From Candidatus Nanoarchaeia archaeon (GTDB lineage: Archaea > Nanoarchaeota > Nanoarchaeia > SCGC-AAA011-G17 > JAFCDX01), in assembly GCA_028717785.1 (NCBI GenBank), contig JAQUND010000003.1, positions 1-20,364 on the forward strand: 20,364 nucleotides of DNA, given 5' to 3'. The notes under the pieces were generated by a model, which saw only the letters and a program-made list of their open reading frames with translations, was not told the DNA's origin and did not search any database. Below, piece after piece: positions 17,563 through 20,364 of the stretch. A program made the position numbers and the translations under genes. How positions within the stretch are numbered: position 1 is the stretch's first letter; every line of letters begins with the position of its first letter.

Positions 17563-18492
17563 ATGAAAAATGAAGTTGATGTTACGGGTTTTAGTGAAAT
17601 AAATCGAGCTAGACTCTATTATCACGGGTATGGGTTTTGGTATTGTGAGATAGCTTTAACAGGAGATTGTAATTTTTCTTGTCATTATTGTAATGGTTTG
17701 CATTCTGATATTGATTATAACGAAATTTTGACTTTTATACGAAGTAATTCATATAGTCTTCGACACGTTCAACTCACAGGTGGCGAGCCAACTTTATATC
17801 CTCATTTATCGTCTCTTTGTAGATTTATAGCGAATAATGGTATTAAAGTAGGATTGTCAACTAATGGTTCTGCAGATTTTAATTTTTATAAATCTTTAAA
17901 TGTTGATATGTTTTCTATTTCTTTAGATGATTATGATTGTGATATTCTTTTTAGACGTGGATATAATGATCCTTATAAAATTTTTAGCAATATAATGAAG
18001 TTGTCAAAAATTGCTTATGTGAACATTGGTCTTATAATTGATAGTTTAAATGTCGATCGAATTCGAGATATTATTAAATATATTTTAAGTATGGGTGTTG
18101 CTGATATAAAATTGAGCGTAAGTACAAAAGATCAAGTGCGTCCGTCATTCGGGAATTTAGATTTTAGTAAATACCCTATATTGAATTATAGAGTGAATCG
18201 ATTTCGTCAAGGGTTGAATATGAGGGGTATGTATGATGTTGACAGTTTTAAATGTTATTTAGTCAAGAATGATGTTTCAATTGTTGGTAGATACCATTAT
18301 CCTTGTTTAGTTTATGCTAGGGAAGGCGGAAAACCGATAGCTAATTTAGGTACAGATGTGTGTTTAAATCGTACGAGATGGTTTGAACAGCATAATCCTG
18401 CACAAGATCCGATTTGTAAAAAATATTGTATGGATTTTAAGTGTGCATTTAATAGAGAGCGTCATTTACTTGAGCAAGGTTTTAAATGTTAG
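17563..18492 (+). CDS. Radical SAM protein
   Basis: A 309-aa protein with the radical SAM [4Fe-4S] motif CNFSCHYC (C36, C40, C43), the GGEP SAM-binding motif (LTGGEPTLYP, residues 73-76), and STNGS (about 109-113) and SISLDDYD strands of the partial TIM barrel. The C-terminal region (about 230-309) has further cysteines, including CKKYCMDFKC near the end, which could bind an auxiliary cluster or zinc, as in SPASM/twitch-type enzymes. Substrate unknown. The gene overlaps the Ogg2-like glycosylase gene by 7 nt, so the two are co-translated. It does not look like QueE or an anaerobic ribonucleotide reductase activase, which are the usual phage radical SAM proteins. Confidence 0.85.
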   Translation: MKNEVDVTGFSEINRARLYYHGYGFWYCEIALTGDCNFSCHYCNGLHSDIDYNEILTFIRSNSYSLRHVQLTGGEPTLYPHLSSLCRFIANNGIKVGLSTNGSADFNFYKSLNVDMFSISLDDYDCDILFRRGYNDPYKIFSNIMKLSKIAYVNIGLIIDSLNVDRIRDIIKYILSMGVADIKLSVSTKDQVRPSFGNLDFSKYPILNYRVNRFRQGLNMRGMYDVDSFKCYLVKNDVSIVGRYHYPCLVYAREGGKPIANLGTDVCLNRTRWFEQHNPAQDPICKKYCMDFKCAFNRERHLLEQGFKC

Positions 18493-19091
18493 ATGTTTTT
18501 ACTGATGAAGAAGTTTTCGAAGCGAAAAGAATTGTTGAGAGATTTAAAAAACCCAAAGAAAAACTTGACGTTTTTTATGATCTTTGTTTTTGTGTTTTAG
18601 TTCCTCAAACTAGATTTAGTACTGTTTTTAGTGTTATACAAAAACTTAAAGACAACAAATTTTATTCTACACATGTGACTAGAGAAAATCTTCTTGAGTT
18701 AATTTCTTCTATTCGTTTTAAAAACAGAAAAGCAGATTATTTGCTTAAGATGAAGTATGAGTTCGATTTATTTTATGCTCAATTAAATGAAGTTCTAATC
18801 GAAACTGATAGTGACTCACGAGCAAAACGAAAATTTGTCATAGGTAGAATTAAAGGCATGGGTTTAAAGGCCTCTAGTCATTTTCTAAGAAATCTAGGGA
18901 TTGATGATTTGGCTATTGTTGATACGCATATTTTACAACATTTGTGTGTTAAAGGCGAGAAAATTGATTATTTTAACATAGAAGACGAGATAAGATATCG
19001 AGCATCTAGTCTAAAAGTTTCTGTTGCTGTATATGATGCGTTAATCTGGAAGCAAAGATCAGGAACAAAAAATGAAAATTTTATTTATTAG
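18486..19091 (+). CDS. Ogg2-like 8-oxoguanine DNA glycosylase/lyase (HhH-GPD)
   Basis: A 201-aa protein close to the usual length of the Ogg2 (MjaOgg-type) family. The core helix-hairpin-helix is IKGMGLKASSHFLRNLG (about residues 122-138), followed by DLAIVDTHIL. K128 and D146 occupy the positions of the catalytic Lys and Asp of HhH-GPD glycosylase/AP-lyases. The N-terminal half (FCVLVPQTRFSTVFSVIQKL) fits the family's helical bundle. No iron-sulphur cysteines follow, unlike endonuclease III. The expected role is excision of oxidised guanine. Coupled to the radical SAM gene; a joint role in base modification or repair is an inference. Confidence 0.78.
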   Translation: MLDVFTDEEVFEAKRIVERFKKPKEKLDVFYDLCFCVLVPQTRFSTVFSVIQKLKDNKFYSTHVTRENLLELISSIRFKNRKADYLLKMKYEFDLFYAQLNEVLIETDSDSRAKRKFVIGRIKGMGLKASSHFLRNLGIDDLAIVDTHILQHLCVKGEKIDYFNIEDEIRYRASSLKVSVAVYDALIWKQRSGTKNENFIY

Positions 19092-19147
19092 TGAACCTGT
19101 TTTTTGTAATTTATATAGAATAGCTATTATAATGAAGGAGGATGATA

Positions 19148-19411
19148 ATGGATCAGACTGAACTTTCGAAATTTGGTAAAGTAAGAAAAACAAATAATTA
19201 TATTATAGTAAGCGATGAGAGTTTAAAAAAAGCGCTTATTATGAAAAAAAGTGTTCATTTAGAAGATGCTACAGAGAAATATGGTGAGTTAAAGACAAGA
19301 ATATTTTCTCAAGAAGAATGTAAGAAGAGACACATGGGAAAAATAAAGTGTGTTGTAGAGTATTCAAATGATCAAGAACTTGAACAGATTTTACAGGCGT
19401 ATTTTTCATGA
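19148..19411 (+). CDS. Hypothetical protein in the thioredoxin operon
   Basis: An 87-aa protein from ATG 19148, chosen because AAGGAGG lies 6 nt upstream (the ATG at 19142 is too close to it). It starts MDQTELSKFGKVRKTNNYII and has a charged centre and a helical C-terminus (SNDQELEQILQAYF). Overlap ATGA with the thioredoxin gene. A TATAAT box lies at 19128 but no clear -35. Family not recognised. Confidence 0.65.
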   Translation: MDQTELSKFGKVRKTNNYIIVSDESLKKALIMKKSVHLEDATEKYGELKTRIFSQEECKKRHMGKIKCVVEYSNDQELEQILQAYFS

Positions 19412-19722
19412 TAAGTTTAAGTTCTGAGGATTTTCATTTGTTTATACAATCTGATTCTTTAACTATAATTGAGTTTTGGAGCGCTTCTTGTTTTTTTTGT
19501 GTAGAAGCTGAAAAATATTTTATGAAATTAGAGCAAGTTTATAGAGATAAATGTTTTTTTGCAAAAATTGATGTAATTAAAGATCTAAATTTAGCAAATA
19601 AGTATCAAGTAATAAAATTGCCAACTATTGTTTTTTTTAGAAATTCTAATGAAATTGAAAGGATTACAGGTTTTAAAAATAAGGAAAATGCAATAGAAAA
19701 AGCAATTCGTTTGAATTATTAG
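19408..19722 (+). CDS. Thioredoxin-like protein
   Basis: A 104-aa protein with a single thioredoxin fold: strand IIEFWSASC, active site CFFC (C28, C31) in place of the usual CGPC, strand FFAKIDV, and the cis-proline loop KLPTIVFF (P72) with RITGF after it. The unusual FF between the cysteines should change the redox potential and partner choice. Cytoplasmic, as there is no signal peptide. The gene is translationally coupled to the upstream hypothetical gene. Confidence 0.88.
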   Translation: MISLSSEDFHLFIQSDSLTIIEFWSASCFFCVEAEKYFMKLEQVYRDKCFFAKIDVIKDLNLANKYQVIKLPTIVFFRNSNEIERITGFKNKENAIEKAIRLNY

Positions 19723-19734
19723 ATAAGGAGAAAT

Positions 19735-19920
19735 ATGTCTTACAAAATTGTAATACCCAAAAAAGGATCTAATGTTGGTGAAGTTACAATTGAAACATTA
19801 GATTCTACAAGTTGTAATATTGTTCAAGAAATTTCTCAAACATGTGGACCTTTAAAAAGTATGACACATATAGACCATGGTGATGATGTACCTGTACATG
19901 ATTCTGTAAACATAAATTGA
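19735..19920 (+). CDS. DUF2997-like protein
   Basis: A 61-aa protein: MSYKIVIPKKGSNVGEVTIE, then STSCNIVQEISQTCG. This resembles DUF2997 (beta strand, G.V.IE, then SC....I....G), a small family usually encoded next to DUF1257. That is exactly its position here, 12 nt upstream. AAGGAG precedes the ATG. The pair occurs in cyanobacteria, plastids (ycf35) and phages, with unknown function. Confidence 0.65.
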   Translation: MSYKIVIPKKGSNVGEVTIETLDSTSCNIVQEISQTCGPLKSMTHIDHGDDVPVHDSVNIN

Positions 19921-19932
19921 AAAGGAAAAAAT

Positions 19933-20229
19933 ATGTCAAATAAGATTGTTGTACAGTTTAGTGTTTCTAATATGTCTGTTATGGAAGACACTTTAAAAAG
20001 ACTTGGGCATGCTTACGTAAAAGATGGAAGTAATTTAAAAATAAATCGACCTTATTATCCTATTTCGATAAATTCAAATGAAATTTCTTGTGATTCCATG
20101 AACAAGAGCGAAGTTAATGTATTGATATATGAATACCAAAGAGATTTTTATATTAAGGAAAGAATTGTAAGGGGTGAGAGTTATGAAGTAACAGAAACAA
20201 ATAATGAAATTATAATAACAGTTACATAA
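19933..20229 (+). CDS. DUF1257 (Ycf35-like) protein
   Basis: A 98-aa protein beginning MSNKIVVQFSVSNMSVMEDTLKRLG and containing VNVLIYEYQRDFYIKERIV, the typical order of the DUF1257/Ycf35 family (N-terminal alpha/beta unit, then aromatic-rich strands). AAAGGA precedes the ATG. Function unknown. Its partner is the DUF2997-like gene directly upstream. Confidence 0.7.
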   Translation: MSNKIVVQFSVSNMSVMEDTLKRLGHAYVKDGSNLKINRPYYPISINSNEISCDSMNKSEVNVLIYEYQRDFYIKERIVRGESYEVTETNNEIIITVT

Positions 20230-20247
20230 AACAAATTTTTATTATGT

Positions 20248-20265
20248 TCCCAGCATGCGCTGGGA
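20248..20265 (+). promoter_or_regulatory. Perfect 7-bp hairpin before the last gene
   Basis: TCCCAGC (20248-20254), tetraloop ATGC, GCTGGGA (20259-20265). No T-tract follows, so it is more likely an mRNA end-stabilising or translation-control hairpin 13 nt before the next ATG than a terminator. Confidence 0.5.
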
Positions 20266-20278
20266 TGAACAGGTTGAT

Positions 20279-20364
20279 ATGAGTATGTTTGGTCCAAAGA
20301 TGGGTTCGTGGTTTGTCCATTCTGAAAGTGACTCTCGCTGGAACAAGTCGGGACGGGCTGAAGG
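20279..20364 (+). CDS. Start of a phage gene, cut by the window end
   Basis: The frame opens MSMFGPKMGSWFVHSESDSR and continues WNKSGRAEG to the window edge without a stop. The GSW.V.SE.D.RWN.SGRAE pattern resembles the first residues of a hypothetical protein I recall from several large phages. GC content is higher than in the preceding genes. Only a weak AGG site precedes the ATG. Confidence 0.6.
   Translation, partial: MSMFGPKMGSWFVHSESDSRWNKSGRAE

Overview
The window looks like part of a large, AT-rich tailed-phage genome (jumbo-phage type, bacterial host). The evidence is nearly all genes on one strand and tightly packed, many small zinc-ribbon or hypothetical proteins, at least 16 intact-looking tRNA genes plus three degenerate or odd ones, and typical phage cargo. 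The cargo includes a pyrimidine-dimer-glycosylase-like protein, an Rnl2-like RNA ligase, HNH, GIY-YIG and Vsr/EDxHD-like nucleases, an Ogg2-like DNA glycosylase, a thioredoxin and a DUF2997/DUF1257 pair. Many genes have clear Shine-Dalgarno sites, and UGA is an ordinary stop (it ends the CD225, DUF2752 and other genes), so the standard bacterial code applies. No structural or replication gene is present, so a prophage or phage-plasmid is not excluded. Family names come from recalled motifs, not searches.

Layout. 1-2600: small cytoplasmic genes and decayed reading frames. 2700-4670: an exported or membrane cargo block (secreted proteins, CD225/dispanin, DUF2752). 4900-9300: the main tRNA array (His, fMet, Tyr, Phe, Lys, a damaged Val, Trp, Ser, Leu, Leu, Met/Ile2, Ser, Thr, Cys) interleaved with tiny ORFs, a homing-type nuclease, a structured non-coding stretch that includes a piece resembling the 23S rRNA GTPase-associated centre, and a CRISPR-like repeat pair. 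9300-12750: small zinc-binding and hypothetical genes, a GC-richer island with an aberrant tRNA, tRNA-Leu(TAA), and two neighbouring genes with apparent frameshifts. 12800-16900: HNH nuclease, RNA ligase, hypothetical genes and a truncated GIY-YIG nuclease. 16930-17305: a second tRNA operon (Pro, Gln). 17308-20364: one minus-strand gene, then a compact operon of radical SAM protein, Ogg2-like glycosylase, hypothetical protein, thioredoxin, DUF2997, DUF1257 and the start of a further phage gene.

Main discovery candidate. Both tRNA clusters share one upstream design: a sigma70-type promoter with 17-bp spacing, a Shine-Dalgarno site, a short leader ORF, a strong intrinsic terminator with the same CCAAAAA loop, and tRNA genes only 20-32 nt later with no room for another promoter. 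In the second cluster the 20-codon leader has 4 Pro and 5 Gln codons, and the two tRNAs behind it are tRNA-Pro and tRNA-Gln. Alternative helices 1:2, 2:3 and 3:4 can be drawn exactly as in a trp-type attenuator. In the first cluster the 41-codon leader uses every amino acid served by the tRNAs behind it, and the end of its ORF is complementary to the terminator. I infer ribosome-mediated attenuation in which a phage senses shortage of specific charged tRNAs and then transcribes its own copies. I know of no described phage tRNA operon controlled this way.

Several short genes carry internal stops or homopolymer frameshifts (1761-2100, 2421-2597, 12328-12568, 12581-12744, 16705-16893). These may be decay, recoding or assembly errors, and each is noted separately.
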